From assembly GCF_026151205.1 (NCBI RefSeq), contig NC_087073.1, positions 4,857,001 through 4,921,000 on the forward strand: DNA of 64,000 bases. The letters are read 5' to 3'. This DNA is from Bolinopsis microptera. Lineage: Eukaryota; Ctenophora; Tentaculata; Lobata; Bolinopsidae. The position numbers were made by a program, and so were the translations under genes. The stretch's first letter is position 1; every line of letters starts with the position of its first letter. Positions 33,361-45,452 of the stretch are shown here, in pieces. Below the pieces are notes generated by a model that was given only the letters and a program-made list of their open reading frames with translations, did no database searches and was not told where the DNA came from.

Positions 33361-33420
33361 GACCGTCGACAAGTCCAACTAGGCGCGGGTCCTGGTAGGT
33401 TATCAACCTACAACTTAATA
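33361..33420. repeat. Short dispersed repeat GACCGTCGACAAGTCC
   Basis: The segment GACCGTCGACAAGTCCAACT with GCGCGGGTCCTGGTAGG recurs, slightly diverged, at about 36347-36395 together with the preceding TACTCGTAAAATATTTGTTT. It is a partial copy of the repeat family described at 36236. Confidence 0.55.
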
Positions 33421-33450
33421 GTAGAACAACCTTATATAGCAGCATTCTAG

Positions 33451-33687
33451 CAGTGGCGTAACGTCGCCTGTTGGCGCCACCCGCCGAAAATGCACTCCCC
33501 TGTTGACGCTCCCTCCCCTTTTGGTGCCCCTCCCTAAAAGTGAACAAATGAGGTGATTTTAGAGGATACGCCTTTAAAATCTCTAAAAAGTGTGTTTCTA
33601 GAGCAAAACGTGCAGTTTTGCTAGTACCTCAGTTAAGTTTTTCAAAATTGCCCCACATTCAAACGTCGATTTTGCGCACTCCTAGGA

Positions 33688-33721
<34 letters not shown>

Positions 33722-33749
33722 CACAGCGGGGCCCTTTGTTACGCCACTG
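33451..33749. mobile_element. hAT-type MITE, 299 bp, with target-site duplication
   Basis: Terminal inverted repeats CAGTGGCGTAACG and GTTACGCCACTG. Flanking octamers CATTCTAG (33443-33450) and CACTCTAA (33750-33757) match at six of eight positions, as expected for a slightly decayed 8-bp target-site duplication. A long C run (about 33690-33720) lies near the right end. No transposase. CAGTGGCG termini are typical of hAT non-autonomous elements. Confidence 0.75.
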
Positions 33750-33757
33750 CACTCTAA

Positions 33758-34230
33758 GTTGGCACTTACATGACGAATTGCAGAAGAGATGACCTTACAG
33801 TAGGACCAGGCTGCATTAAGGTTATAGAGCAGGTAGCAGCCAAAATATCGACTAAAGAGATAAGCAATATGCTATTAAAGTGATTAGTTTGTTATTCGTT
33901 GTAATTATCAGTCTTTGAAGTTTGGAACAGGTCCATTTACTGGTCTGTTGTCCTGAAAACAGCAGTACATGATATAATATTGATTCAGCAAAACATTCCA
34001 ATTTACCTCAAAGTTCATTCCACAAATCTTGTACTATACACTGGTAAAACAATATATATTTATTAAATAATTACAACTGTCGTAATAACATAATTCCAAT
34101 TTATTATTGATCACTCAATTTCAATAACTGAACTTATTTAAAAATAAAACAGTCAACTTCAAACTCAGACTTAACTGTCAGAATTCAAGTTTATTCTTGA
34201 TTGATGAAGTTCATGAATCATTGGCAGTTA
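33758..34230. other. Intergenic, nothing recognised
   Basis: AT-rich with no coding signal. Confidence 0.4.
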
Positions 34231-34240
34231 ACAAAGCTAA

Positions 34241-34313
34241 GAAGACTATTATTTGATGCGCAGTAAAAATTATAATGCGCATAACAATAATGCGCATCAA
34301 ATAATTCTTCTCG
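34241..34313. repeat. Short hairpin with 15-bp arms
   Basis: ATTATTTGATGCGCA is followed about 40 bp later by its complement TGCGCATCAAATAAT, with a third TGCGCAT between them. AT-rich surroundings. Confidence 0.65.
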
Positions 34314-34565
34314 CAACCACAGATTGTATGCAGATCGGCGAGATGCGAAGGCAGAAGGATTGACATCGTGAATCAATACAAATGGCAGCTCGAAAACCTG
34401 GTTTCAGCTCCCCTCTGGAGTGATATTAGTAAAATATTTGTTCCAACACCGTAGCTAAGTTTGTATCACATCGTGACCCCCATTTAATTAATAATTGTCG
34501 TTTCACTATATCGTGCTTATGATACAGGCGGGTCATACAACGTATGACAAGACGAGTTCAATTCG

Positions 34566-34930
34566 AAGCTTACTGGGCGGCGCTCAGCCTGTCATTCCGC
34601 CGAATCTTTATATATTATTATGTTTATGAACATAATAGCCTTACCTGGGGTCCCCAGGTAAATTGCGATTGGCGTGCCATGTATAGTATTAATCCGTGAA
34701 TAAGTAAAATATAATTTTAAGTAAAATACAATTTTTATTTTTCCACAGAAGAATCAATACATATTGAATTATAAATATCTGATAATAGTACATAGTAACA
34801 ATTAACTGGATATGACATTAACTTAAAAAACAAAAATAGAATTTAAATATTATTTACTGGGCGGCGCTCAGCCTGTCATTCCGCCAAATCTCTATTATGA
34901 ACATAATAGCCTGAGGTCCCCAGGTAAAAT
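34566..34930. repeat. Direct repeat TTACTGGGCGGCGCTCAGCC, two copies
   Basis: TTACTGGGCGGCGCTCAGCC followed by TGTCATTCCGCC and then AACATAATAGCC and GGTCCCCAGGTAAA occurs at 34568-34665 and again at 34856-34928. They are two diverged copies of one non-coding repeat, the second shorter. Confidence 0.7.
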
Positions 34931-35412
34931 ATTATATGAGCTGCAAATTGCACTTGTGCGCGGCGGGTCATGCAACTAAACGTATGACAAAGCCCTCACG
35001 CTTAAAGTATATAGCGCGCGCCTACCGAAGTACGCGAAAACTCATGGTCATGTTACATATACATGTAATTGCTAAAAGTAAGTTCAAATTCTAAATTTAT
35101 AAAGCTTAAATAATATGTTGACGACGTTATGCCAGCGCTTTCAGATCGTTGCTTTGTGAGGCAGAGGATCAATTTTGTTAAATAGCGAGCAAGCAATTAC
35201 ATTTCATTAGCAGTAGCATAACATTGACGATGAGCGCGGCGCGACGATGTCCATGTTGGATGCACGTACGTTCTAACTAAAACATAAAATGACAATCTTC
35301 AGAAGCCAAACAAAAACATTAATTCACAAAATAACTCTATCCAGAGCCCTTGCGCTTACAGTGGCGCGCGTGCCCGCCGCGCCTCCCGCGCGGCGGTAAC
35401 AGGTAAAATGTA

Positions 35413-35749
35413 CCCAGAAAACCTTACCGCCTGCTGGGCTTGCTAGAGGTGATAGATTTTCAACAGCACGTTTGGCGTCGCGTGTCACATCGAGTTTACC
35501 TTTCACACGTTGCATTTAGTTTAGTAGTCATGACAACGACATCATACATGACTTTGCAAAGTTTAAAAGCTGCGATCTTTAATTTAGCCAAAAATCAAAC
35601 TTTTCGGTTTAATTCAGAATCTAAGTTGTCCCCAATTGTGCTCCTGGGGAGCCTCCTTTAAATTTACGAGACGGACATTTTGTTGAAAACCGGAAGGTTC
35701 TATCTATTTTACTTTTGGAGATATTCCCCGGGCGGTAGGGTTTGCTGGG
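35413..35749. mobile_element. Isolated diverged copy of array unit A (337 bp, TA-flanked)
   Basis: Ends CCCAGAAAACCTTACCG and CGGTAGGGTTTGCTGGG are inverted repeats, flanked by TA on both sides (35411-35412, 35750-35751). The interior matches the 341-bp A units at 39.6-43.8 kb in part, in both orientations (for example GAGACGGACATTTTGTTGAA reads as the complement of an A-unit stretch). This shows that unit A is an inverted-repeat element and not simply satellite DNA. Confidence 0.7.
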
Positions 35750-35821
35750 TAAAAAGTACTTTCAACTTTATTTTTATTTGTGAAACAAGCGTGCCCGCAG
35801 TGGTGCGAAAACACATGGTTA

Positions 35822-36222
35822 GTTGATTGACGATGTCAATCCGTCGAGATCGTTGCTCTGCGAAGCAGAGCTTCGATGCGAAGCAAGAATGCTAGTTCGC
35901 GCGGCGCGTCGAAGCGGCGAAGTCCTCCAAACATGGTTAGGTGAGCTCTCAAAGTACAATATTTAATATTTTAGCACCAACTGTCAATTAACTATAATTG
36001 GCAATTGGGTAACCCCCAACTTTGAACTCAATGTTCAACAGTCAACAAGGGAAAGCAAATAGACACCCACGAAGTCTGTAATTGGAAGCTTGGAGGACTT
36101 CGCCGCTTAGACGCGCCGCGCGAACTAGCATTCTTGCTTCATTTATTTTTTCCATCTTCGATCGTTGCTCTGCTTCGCAAAGCAACGATCTTGGATCTTG
36201 ATGGGTTAACATCGTCAATCAA
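35822..36222. mobile_element. Foldback element, 401 bp
   Basis: Left arm 35822-35930 (GTTGATTGACGATGT to GGCGAAGTCCTCCAA) and right arm 36090-36222 (TTGGAGGACTTCGCC to ACATCGTCAATCAA) are imperfect reverse complements about 110-130 bp long around a 160-bp centre. The centre carries AGTCAACAAGGGAAAG, also found at 62925. No coding capacity. Confidence 0.7.
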
Positions 36223-36235
36223 TTGGAAGCTGTTT

Positions 36236-36535
36236 TTAGAGGAATGATGATTAATCACTTTACACTCGACTGTCACATTAACGGGTGCAGATACTCGTAA
36301 AATATTTGTTTCAAATATTATAATTCAAATTATATTCATATTCAGGACCGTCGACGAGTCCAACTCGGCGCGCGTCCTGGTAGGACTAGGTTATAAACAC
36401 ACAACTGTCACGTGACTTTTTCAACTCGTTCTCTAGCTAGCTGGTCCTGAACGACTATTCGAAACCTTAACCCTAGCATTTGCTGAAACCCTAGCCATTA
36501 CTATAGCGCTAACGAGAAATTAGACTTACTTCCTT
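36236..36535. repeat. Partial copy of the GATGATTAATCAC/CACGTGAC repeat family
   Basis: Starts ATGATGATTAATCACTTTAC, then a segment shared with 33361, then CACGTGACTTTTTCAAC, GGTCCTGAACGAC and decayed AACCCTAGC repeats. The fuller copies are at 47219-47605 and 53961-54383. Confidence 0.6.
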
Positions 36536-36543
36536 ATACGGTC

Positions 36544-37049
36544 ATTTTACCAAAACCCATAATCATGGGTAGAGTGGACCGCTGCCAGTGTCTCTCTTTC
36601 CCAAACAAAAGGAAATGATATTAATTTGATTGACCGTTCTCAAATGCAAAATGATACCGAGAATGAAATCGGTCGCTCGCTTTTCCCATTCATTCACGGC
36701 TTACGAATTGTAATAAGTTTCGATTGATTACATCAATCAGATGCTGTAAAAATCTCTTTGGGTTGCGTTCGGGTCGATACCTAGTATTTCGGGGTAAGGG
36801 TGGTAGTTATTACTTATTGAATTAGCTGAAGTTTATTGAATCTTTATTGCCGAGTACAGCTGCCTTTGGGTAGTTCTTCTTAATCTGTTACAATTGTAAA
36901 TGAATGGGAAAAGCGAGCGACCGATTTCATTCTCGGTATCATTTTGCATTTGAGAACGGTCAATCAAATTAATATCATTTCCTTTTGTTTGGGAAAGAGA
37001 GACACTGGCAGCGGTCCACTCTACCCATGATTATGGGTTTTGGTAAAAT
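36544..37049. mobile_element. Palindromic MITE (ACCAAAACCCATAATCATGG), copy 1
   Basis: Arms of about 155 bp: TTACCAAAACCCATAATCAT at the left and its complement at the right, with CGGTCGCTCGCTTTTCCCAT marking the inner ends. The centre of about 190 bp is not palindromic. It opens the first unit of the 1.5-kb tandem duplication. Confidence 0.8.
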
Positions 37050-38084
37050 ATCATCTCTTTTTGATTATAATGTCAGGGTACTTTATAAAGTCGAAATATA
37101 AACTGATATCTTCATTAATAAGGAGGAAGTTTCAACGATTTCGAAATTTGTCCTTTAAAAACATTTCCTTGTGTTTAGGTAAGCATATCGGTCGATCACT
37201 GACTGAATATGCCACTTAATACTCATTCAAGTTGGCATTAAATTCATATATAATGACATTAAACTGTCGTGGCAAAGCAGAATTTGTTGGAAATCACGAA
37301 TGAGCAAAATTCTCACCTTTCGCACGTGCAAACTTTGAGCGGACGTTGCGTGCGCATCCAATATTGAATCGCCCTAAATTTTTGCATGTAATTGTTTTAT
37401 ATATAGTTTAATAAGCATGCAAAGTTTCAAAGTATTTCAAGAAGAACTGTAATCACAACGGCACTCTAAAGTTGACAGAAAATGACGAAAACAGCAATTT
37501 TCAGTGATTTTAGCAATTTTCTATCAATTTGGGCGTGTCCCCACGTGTGCAAATTTTCGATTTTCAACTTTAAAACTAGCCTAATGCACAATTTATACCT
37601 ATAAGAAGCAGAACTGAGCTCCACAACCCAAGGCATGGCCCAACACCAGAGAATACTAAATCGCAAAATTGACGTTTTTATAAAATAATTCTTCAAAAAA
37701 GCACAAACTTCAATGACGAATATCTTTATGAAGGAGCAAGCTAGAAAAACTTTCCGGTAGATTTTCAGAATGCTTGAACAATTATCTAAGGTGAAAATTT
37801 CCTCAGATTTTGAATACAATTACTTTTTAATGGTGTAAAATCATTTTTAAAAGTGATTACTTTGTCAAAAATCAAGTTTTAAAAACGGTTAACTTGATGA
37901 CGTCATCAAGTGTCAAGGGGTGTTCATGACGTCAAATAATTTGTTTATACAATGTAAACTAAAGTGTAAACAATTATTTTCAAGACCTGTGGTCGGAAAT
38001 GGCTGTATCTTTTATATTTTTGAATCTATGGACAATTAAATACAGGCTACAATTGACTGGCAAAGCGTCTATCCCTGAATATAT

Positions 38085-38596
38085 ATTTGACCAAAACCCA
38101 TAATCATGGGTAGAGTGGACCGCTGCCAGTGTCTCTCTTTTCCAAACAAAAGGAAATGATATTAATTTGATTGACCGTTCTCAAATGCAAAATGATACCG
38201 AGAATGAAATCGGTCGCTCGCTTTTCCCATTCATTCACGGCTTACGAATTGTAATACTAATAAGTTTCGATTGATTACATCAATCAGATGCTGTAAAAAT
38301 CTCTTTGGGTTGCGTTCGGGTCGATACCTAGTATTTCGGGGTAAGGGTGGTAGTTATTACTTATTGAATTAGCTGAAGTTTATTGAAAATTTATTGCCGA
38401 GTACAGCTGCCTTCGGGTAGTTCTTTTTAATGTATTACAATTGTAAATGAATGGGAAAAGCGAGCGACCGATTTCATTCTCGGTATCATTTTGCATTTGA
38501 GAACGGTCAATCAAATTAATATCATTTCCTTTTGTTTGGGAAAGAGAGACACTGGCAGCGGTCCACTCTACCCATGATTATGGGTTTTGGTCAAAT
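38085..38596. mobile_element. Palindromic MITE (ACCAAAACCCATAATCATGG), copy 2
   Basis: Near-identical to copy 1 at 36544, with a few substitutions and a 3-base ACT insertion in the centre (TAATACTAATAAG against TAATAAG). Duplicated together with its flanking DNA, so not an independent insertion. Confidence 0.8.
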
Positions 38597-39300
38597 ATCA
38601 TCTATTTTTGATTATAATGTCAGGGTACTTTAATTTTATATAGTTGAAATACAAAATATAAACTGATATCTTCATCAATAAGGAAGAAGTTTCAACAATT
38701 TCGAAATTTTTCCTTTAAAAACATTTTCTTGTGTTTAGGTAAGCATATCAGTCGATCACTGACTGAATATGCCACTTTATACTCATTCAAGTTTGCATTA
38801 AATTCATATATAATGACATTAAACTGTCGTGGCAAAGCAGAATTTGTTGGAAATCACGAATGAGCGAAATTCTCACTTTTCGCACGTGCAAACTTTGAGC
38901 GGACGTTGCGTGCGCATCCAATATTGAATCGCCGTAAATTTTTGCATGTTATTGTTTTATATATAGTTTGATAAGCATGCAAAGTTTCAAAGTATTTTAA
39001 AAAGAACTGTAATCACAACGGCACTCTATAGTTGACAGAAAATGACGAAAACAGAAATTTTCAGTGATTTTAGCAATTTTCTATCAATTTGGGCGTGTCC
39101 CCACGTGTGCAACTTTTCGATTTTCAACTTTAAAACTAGCCTAATGCACAATTTATACCTATAGGAAGCAGAACTGAGCTCCACAACCCAAGGCATGGCC
39201 CAACACCAGAGAATACTAAATCGCAAAATTGACGTTTTTATAAAAAAATTCTTCAAAAAAGCACAAACTTCAATGACGAATATCTTTATGAAGGAGCAAG

Positions 39301-39425
39301 GTTGACCATTGTTAATGATCTGGCCCGGCGCGCGCTACTTCGTAGCACTTGCCATCGGGCCATAACATTTCGAGAAGAAAGCGGCGCGCGCTACTTCGAA
39401 GAAATTTAGACGAGTAACATCCGTC
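39301..39425. mobile_element. 125-bp insertion with 10-bp target duplication
   Basis: The flanking decamer AAGGAGCAAG occurs at 39291-39300 and 39426-39435 but only once at the matching place in unit 1 (about 37732). The insert contains CGGCGCGCGCTACTTCG twice and is GC-rich. The paralogous empty site makes its limits exact to the base. Confidence 0.85.
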
Positions 39426-39587
39426 AAGGAGCAAGGTAGAAAAACTTTCCGGTAGATTTTCAGAATGCTTAAACAATTATCTAACTTCATTAAGCCCTCA
39501 AATTTTGATTAAAATTAATTATTAATGGTGTAAAATCGATTTTAAAAGTGATTACTTTGTCAAAAATCAAGTTTTTAAAACGGTAAA

Positions 39588-42500
39588 CCCAGGAAACCTT
39601 ACCGTTAGGGGCCTAACTTCGGAAGTAAAAGAGATAGAAACGTAAGGTTTTCAACAAAATGTCCGTCTCGTAAAACTAAAGTAGGCTCCCCAGGAGCCAA
39701 ATTCAAAACAATGTAGATTTTGAATTATCGCGAAAAGTTTGATTTTGGGCTAAATAAAAGATCGCAGCTTTTAAACTTTGCGAAGTAATGTCGTTGTCAT
39801 GACTCCAGATTGCAATTCACGCGAGCGATCATGCTGATGCAGTGAACGTTACGTCACGCGCGCTGACACACGTGCCATCGAAAAACAACCACCTCTAGTA
39901 CCACGGCCAGCCGGTAAGCTTTTCTGGGTATGTATCAAGTCGCATGACTTGTGACGAAATACCCAATTACAGCTAGTACAAGCCAAACACAAGGATATCT
40001 CGTGTAACAGATTATATGCACCTGTTGCAGCCAGTCGTCAGACCATGGTCGCTTTAATTGAGCTCTTAAGTGACATTAAGTGACCGGTGAGGGCCACACT
40101 TCTTGACAAATTTTGTTTAGAACAACGACCCAATCATAAGGTAAAAAGTGTAAGCTGTATTTTAACGGCTTACTTTAGTTCACAGTTCATCTAAGTCATC
40201 TAAGTTTGGAGGAATTATACGGCTACTTTTGTGATTCTTTACAGTCTTGAACGAAAATACCTTGCTACGTGTCAACTGGGCCCAGGAAACCTTACCGTTA
40301 GGGGCCTAACTTCGGAAGTAAAAGAGATAGAAACGTAAGGTTTTCAACAAAATGTCCGTCTCGTAAAACTAAAGTAGGCTCCCCAGGAGCCAAATTCAAA
40401 ACAATGTAGATTTTGAATTATCGCGAAAAGTTTGATTTTGGGCTAAATAAAAGATCGCAGCTTTTAAACTTTGCGAAGTAATGTCGTTGTCATGACTCCA
40501 GATTGCAATTCACGCGAGCGATCATGCTGATGCAGTGAACGTTACGTCACGCGCGCTGACACACGTGCCATCGAAAAACAACCACCTCTAGTACCACGGC
40601 CAGCCGGTAAGCTTTTCTGGGTATGTATCAAGTCGCATGACTTGTGACGAAATACCCAATTACAGCTAGTACAAGCCAAACACAAGGATATCTCGTGTAA
40701 CAGATTATATGCACCTGTTGCAGCCAGTCGTCAGACCATGGTCGCTTTAATTGAGCTCTTAAGTGACATTAAGTGACCGGTGAGGGCCACACTTCTTGAC
40801 AAATTTTGTTTAGAACAACGACCCAATCATAAGGTAAAAAGTGTAAGCTGTATTTTAACGGCTTACTTTAGTTCACAGTTCATCTAAGTCATCTAAGTTT
40901 GGAGGAATTATACGGCTACTTTTGTGATTCTTTACAGTCTTGAACGAAAATACCTTGCTACGTGTCAACTGTATATGTATCAAGTCGCATGACTTGTGAC
41001 GAAATACCCAATTACAGCTAGTACAAGCCAAACACAAGGATATCTCGTGTAACAGATTATATGCACCTGTTGCAGCCAGTCGTCAGACCATGGTCGCTTT
41101 AATTGAGCTCTTAAGTGACATTAAGTGACCGGTGAGGGCCACACTTCTTGACAAATTTTGTTTAGAACAACGACCCAATCATAAGGTAAAAAGTGTAAGC
41201 TGTATTTTAACGGCTTACTTTAGTTCACAGTTCATCTAAGTCATCTAAGTTTGGAGGAATTATACGGCTACTTTTGTGATTCTTTACAGTCTTGAACGAA
41301 AATACCTTGCTACGTGTCAACTGTATATGTATCAAGTCGCATGACTTGTGACGAAATACCCAATTACAGCTAGTACAAGCCAAACACAAGGATATCTCGT
41401 GTAACAGATTATATGCACCTGTTGCAGCCAGTCGTCAGACCATGGTCGCTTTAATTGAGCTCTTAAGTGACATTAAGTGACCGGTGAGGGCCACACTTCT
41501 TGACAAATTTTGTTTAGAACAACGACCCAATCATAAGGTAAAAAGTGTAAGCTGTATTTTAACGGCTTACTTTAGTTCACAGTTCATCTAAGTCATCTAA
41601 GTTTGGAGGAATTATACGGCTACTTTTGTGATTCTTTACAGTCTTGAACGAAAATACCTTGCTACGTGTCAACTGGGCCCAGGAAACCTTACCGTTAGGG
41701 GCCTAACTTCGGAAGTAAAAGAGATAGAAACGTAAGGTTTTCAACAAAATGTCCGTCTCGTAAAACTAAAGTAGGCTCCCCAGGAGCCAAATTCAAAACA
41801 ATGTAGATTTTGAATTATCGCGAAAAGTTTGATTTTGGGCTAAATAAAAGATCGCAGCTTTTAAACTTTGCGAAGTAATGTCGTTGTCATGACTCCAGAT
41901 TGCAATTCACGCGAGCGATCATGCTGATGCAGTGAACGTTACGTCACGCGCGCTGACACACGTGCCATCGAAAAACAACCACCTCTAGTACCACGGCCAG
42001 CCGGTAAGCTTTTCTGGGTATGTATCAAGTCGCATGACTTGTGACGAAATACCCAATTACAGCTAGTACAAGCCAAACACAAGGATATCTCGTGTAACAG
42101 ATTATATGCACCTGTTGCAGCCAGTCGTCAGACCATGGTCGCTTTAATTGAGCTCTTAAGTGACATTAAGTGACCGGTGAGGGCCACACTTCTTGACAAA
42201 TTTTGTTTAGAACAACGACCCAATCATAAGGTAAAAAGTGTAAGCTGTATTTTAACGGCTTACTTTAGTTCACAGTTCATCTAAGTCATCTAAGTTTGGA
42301 GGAATTATACGGCTACTTTTGTGATTCTTTACAGTCTTGAACGAAAATACCTTGCTACGTGTCAACTGGGCCCAGGAAACCTTACCGTTAGGGGCCTAAC
42401 TTCGGAAGTAAAAGAGATAGAAACGTAAGGTTTTCAACAAAATGTCCGTCTCGTAAAACTAAAGTAGGCTCCCCAGGAGCCAAATTCAAAACAATGTAGA

Positions 42501-43756
42501 TTTTGAATTATCGCGAAAAGTTTGATTTTGGGCTAAATAAAAGATCGCAGCTTTTAAACTTTGCGAAGTAATGTCGTTGTCATGACTCCAGATTGCAATT
42601 CACGCGAGCGATCATGCTGATGCAGTGAACGTTACGTCACGCGCGCTGACACACGTGCCATCGAAAAACAACCACCTCTAGTACCACGGCCAGCCGGTAA
42701 GCTTTTCTGGGTATGTATCAAGTCGCATGACTTGTGACGAAATACCCAATTACAGCTAGTACAAGCCAAACACAAGGATATCTCGTGTAACAGATTATAT
42801 GCACCTGTTGCAGCCAGTCGTCAGACCATGGTCGCTTTAATTGAGCTCTTAAGTGACATTAAGTGACCGGTGAGGGCCACACTTCTTGACAAATTTTGTT
42901 TAGAACAACGACCCAATCATAAGGTAAAAAGTGTAAGCTGTATTTTAACGGCTTACTTTAGTTCACAGTTCATCTAAGTCATCTAAGTTTGGAGGAATTA
43001 TACGGCTACTTTTGTGATTCTTTACAGTCTTGAACGAAAATACCTTGCTACGTGTCAACTGTATATGTATCAAGTCGCATGACTTGTGACGAAATACCCA
43101 ATTACAGCTAGTACAAGCCAAACACAAGGATATCTCGTGTAACAGATTATATGCACCTGTTGCAGCCAGTCGTCAGACCATGGTCGCTTTAATTGAGCTC
43201 TTAAGTGACATTAAGTGACCGGTGAGGGCCACACTTCTTGACAAATTTTGTTTAGAACAACGACCCAATCATAAGGTAAAAAGTGTAAGCTGTATTTTAA
43301 CGGCTTACTTTAGTTCACAGTTCATCTAAGTCATCTAAGTTTGGAGGAATTATACGGCTACTTTTGTGATTCTTTACAGTCTTGAACGAAAATACCTTGC
43401 TACGTGTCAACTGGGCCCAGGAAACCTTACCGTTAGGGGCCTAACTTCGGAAGTAAAAGAGATAGAAACGTAAGGTTTTCAACAAAATGTCCGTCTCGTA
43501 AAACTAAAGTAGGCTCCCCAGGAGCCAAATTCAAAACAATGTAGATTTTGAATTATCGCGAAAAGTTTGATTTTGGGCTAAATAAAAGATCGCAGCTTTT
43601 AAACTTTGCGAAGTAATGTCGTTGTCATGACTCCAGATTGCAATTCACGCGAGCGATCATGCTGATGCAGTGAACGTTACGTCACGCGCGCTGACACACG
43701 TGCCATCGAAAAACAACCACCTCTAGTACCACGGCCAGCCGGTAAGCTTTTCTGGG
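39588..43756. repeat. Two-unit tandem array, order A B A B B B A B A B B A
   Basis: Unit A (341 bp) starts CCCAGGAAACCTTACCG and ends CCGGTAAGCTTTTCTGGG, an inverted-repeat pair. Unit B (352 bp) runs from TATGTATCAAGTCGC to ACGTGTCAACTG. A starts at 39588, 40281, 41678, 42371 and 43416, giving spacings of 693, 1397, 693 and 1045, that is A plus 1, 3, 1 and 2 B units. Where B meets B directly the junction reads CAACTGTATATGTATC; with A between, CAACTGGG and GGGTATGTATC. All copies look identical by eye. There is no open frame of note. The array interrupts a site that is uninterrupted in unit 1 (AAACGGTTAACTTGATG at about 37896). Confidence 0.9.
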
Positions 43757-43942
43757 AACTTGATGACGTCATCAAGGGGTGTTCATGACGTCAAATAATT
43801 TTTTTATACAATGTAAACTAAAGAGTAAATAATTATTTACAAGACCTGTGGTCGGAAATGGCTATATCTTTTATACTTTTGAATCTATGGACACTTAAAT
43901 ACAGGCTTTAATTTACTGGCAAAGCGTCTATCCCTGAATATA

Positions 43943-45236
43943 CAGGGTGGCCCAAAAGTGGCTACCCACACGCAACCTCTTAATAACTCACGTAATTCGT
44001 CTCCAAATTGCACCAAAATTTCAGAGATTATAGATATGGGTCAAACTTAGATTTCCTGAAAGTTTCGTAAGCCACGCCCAATTACAGTGGGCGTGGCGTG
44101 ACACTCCCTCTTTTTCACTATTGTCTTCATAAAATGATAACGCTTTAAGCTAAGAACTCAAAAATTTTTGCAGACATTTGGCTTGATAATTTAAAACCTT
44201 TCCCGAAGTTTCAAGTTCATTGTTTAAAATTTGGCTGAGTTATGACCATTTCAAAATCCATCGGATACGTGATCCGAGCACTCAGTCAGTGATCTCGTCA
44301 CTTGGTTAACGGCCTGTTTGGCTCAGATGCACCGCTTGATTGTTTGCAGCCTGCTTATGGGCCGGCCTATACAGCTGACAGCACCTAAAACGCTATAACA
44401 CGAATTAATGGTGGTGTCACCGTTTTAGGGCTTGTTAGCCCTGCTAATCACAGGTTCGTTTCTTACAATCAATAAAAAGGAATGAACCATCCATTGAATC
44501 ATCGAAAATGGTTCACTATTCTCCCTATACTGCGGAACAACGATTGTTCGTCTACCTGAAGAAAGAGAATGGGGATTGGGGAGTTCTACCCTCAGATTAA
44601 ACGACAATTTCAGATGAAATTCAACCGACCATCCCCTTGCCGGAAAAGCTGCTTTGATATGCATCACAAAATTAAGTTCACTTTTTCTGCACACGGTCGG
44701 CGAAGAGCCGGCAGTAGACGAACTGCGAGGACCGAAGAAAACATCTTTATCGGTATCCAATCAATCATGATCAAATAGTCATCTCAGTATGTTTGGTAAA
44801 GCCTAATGAACCTCATTAATACACGCTAACGCCTTACTCTTGATCAGATTGGGTAACGAGATCACTGATTGAGTGCAAAGATCACTGACTGAGTGCTCGG
44901 ATCACGTATCCGATGGATTTTGAAATGGTCATAACTCAGCCAAATTTTAGACAATGAACTTGAAACTTTGGGAAATGTTTTAAATTATCAAGCCAAATGT
45001 CTGCAAAAATTTTTGAATTCTTAGCTTAAAGCGTTATCATTTTATGAAGACAATAGTGAAAAAGAGGGAGTGTCACGCCACGCCCACTGTAATTGGCGTG
45101 GCTTACGAAACTTTCAGGAAATCTAAGTTTGACCCATATCTATAATCTCTGAAATTTTGGTGCAATTTGGAGACGAATTACGCGAGTTATTAAGAGGTTG
45201 CGTGTGGGTACTGGTAGTCACTTTTGGGCCACCCTG
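43943..45236. mobile_element. TA-flanked foldback element, 1.29 kb (mariner-like ends)
   Basis: Ends CAGGGTGGCCCAAAAGTG and its complement, with TA at 43941-43942 and 45237-45238. Arms extend about 370 bp (to GATACGTGATCCGAGCACTC) around a centre of about 500 bp. CAGGGTG(G/T)CCCAAAA termini and TA targets are usual for Tc1/mariner derivatives. The 111-codon minus-strand frame in the centre shows no transposase motif. Confidence 0.8.
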
Positions 45237-45452
45237 TATATGTATATCTGTATATGTCCCGACAATCTATCGTAAAACAGGGGTTCTAGAAAACCCATTT
45301 CCCGATAATCCTGAAACCTGAAACTTTTTTTGCAGTCGATTTGGTCAACGTCTAGACGCCCTGAAAAATTTCAGATCTCTAACTCAATTTTAACATGGTT
45401 TTTAAGGCACCTGAATATGGCGATTTTGGGTTTTTTACCGAATTTCGTATAA

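Larger units (their letters stand above)
36549..43942. repeat. Tandem duplication of a 1.54-kb unit, the second unit interrupted
   Basis: Unit 1 is 36549-38090 and unit 2 runs 38091-43942. Each starts with the palindromic MITE and ends with CAAAGCGTCTATCCCTGAAT. Unit 2 carries two additions that unit 1 lacks: a 125-bp insert at 39301-39425 and the A/B array at 39588-43756. Unit 1 therefore serves as the empty-site reference for both. Confidence 0.85.

Noticed and set aside
37466-39256. Paired open frames (117 and 76 codons) with nearly the same protein
   Set aside because: The similarity comes from the 1.54-kb tandem duplication. The frame is not conserved at its ends, and the protein has no family signal.
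39588-43756. CRISPR-like regular repeat
   Set aside because: Units are 341 and 352 bp without variable spacers, in an animal genome. It is an element/satellite array.
44425-44778. Open frames in the centre of the TA foldback as a possible transposase
   Set aside because: No DDE or helix-turn-helix pattern, the start codon is not ATG for the longer one, and the decayed relative lacks the region.
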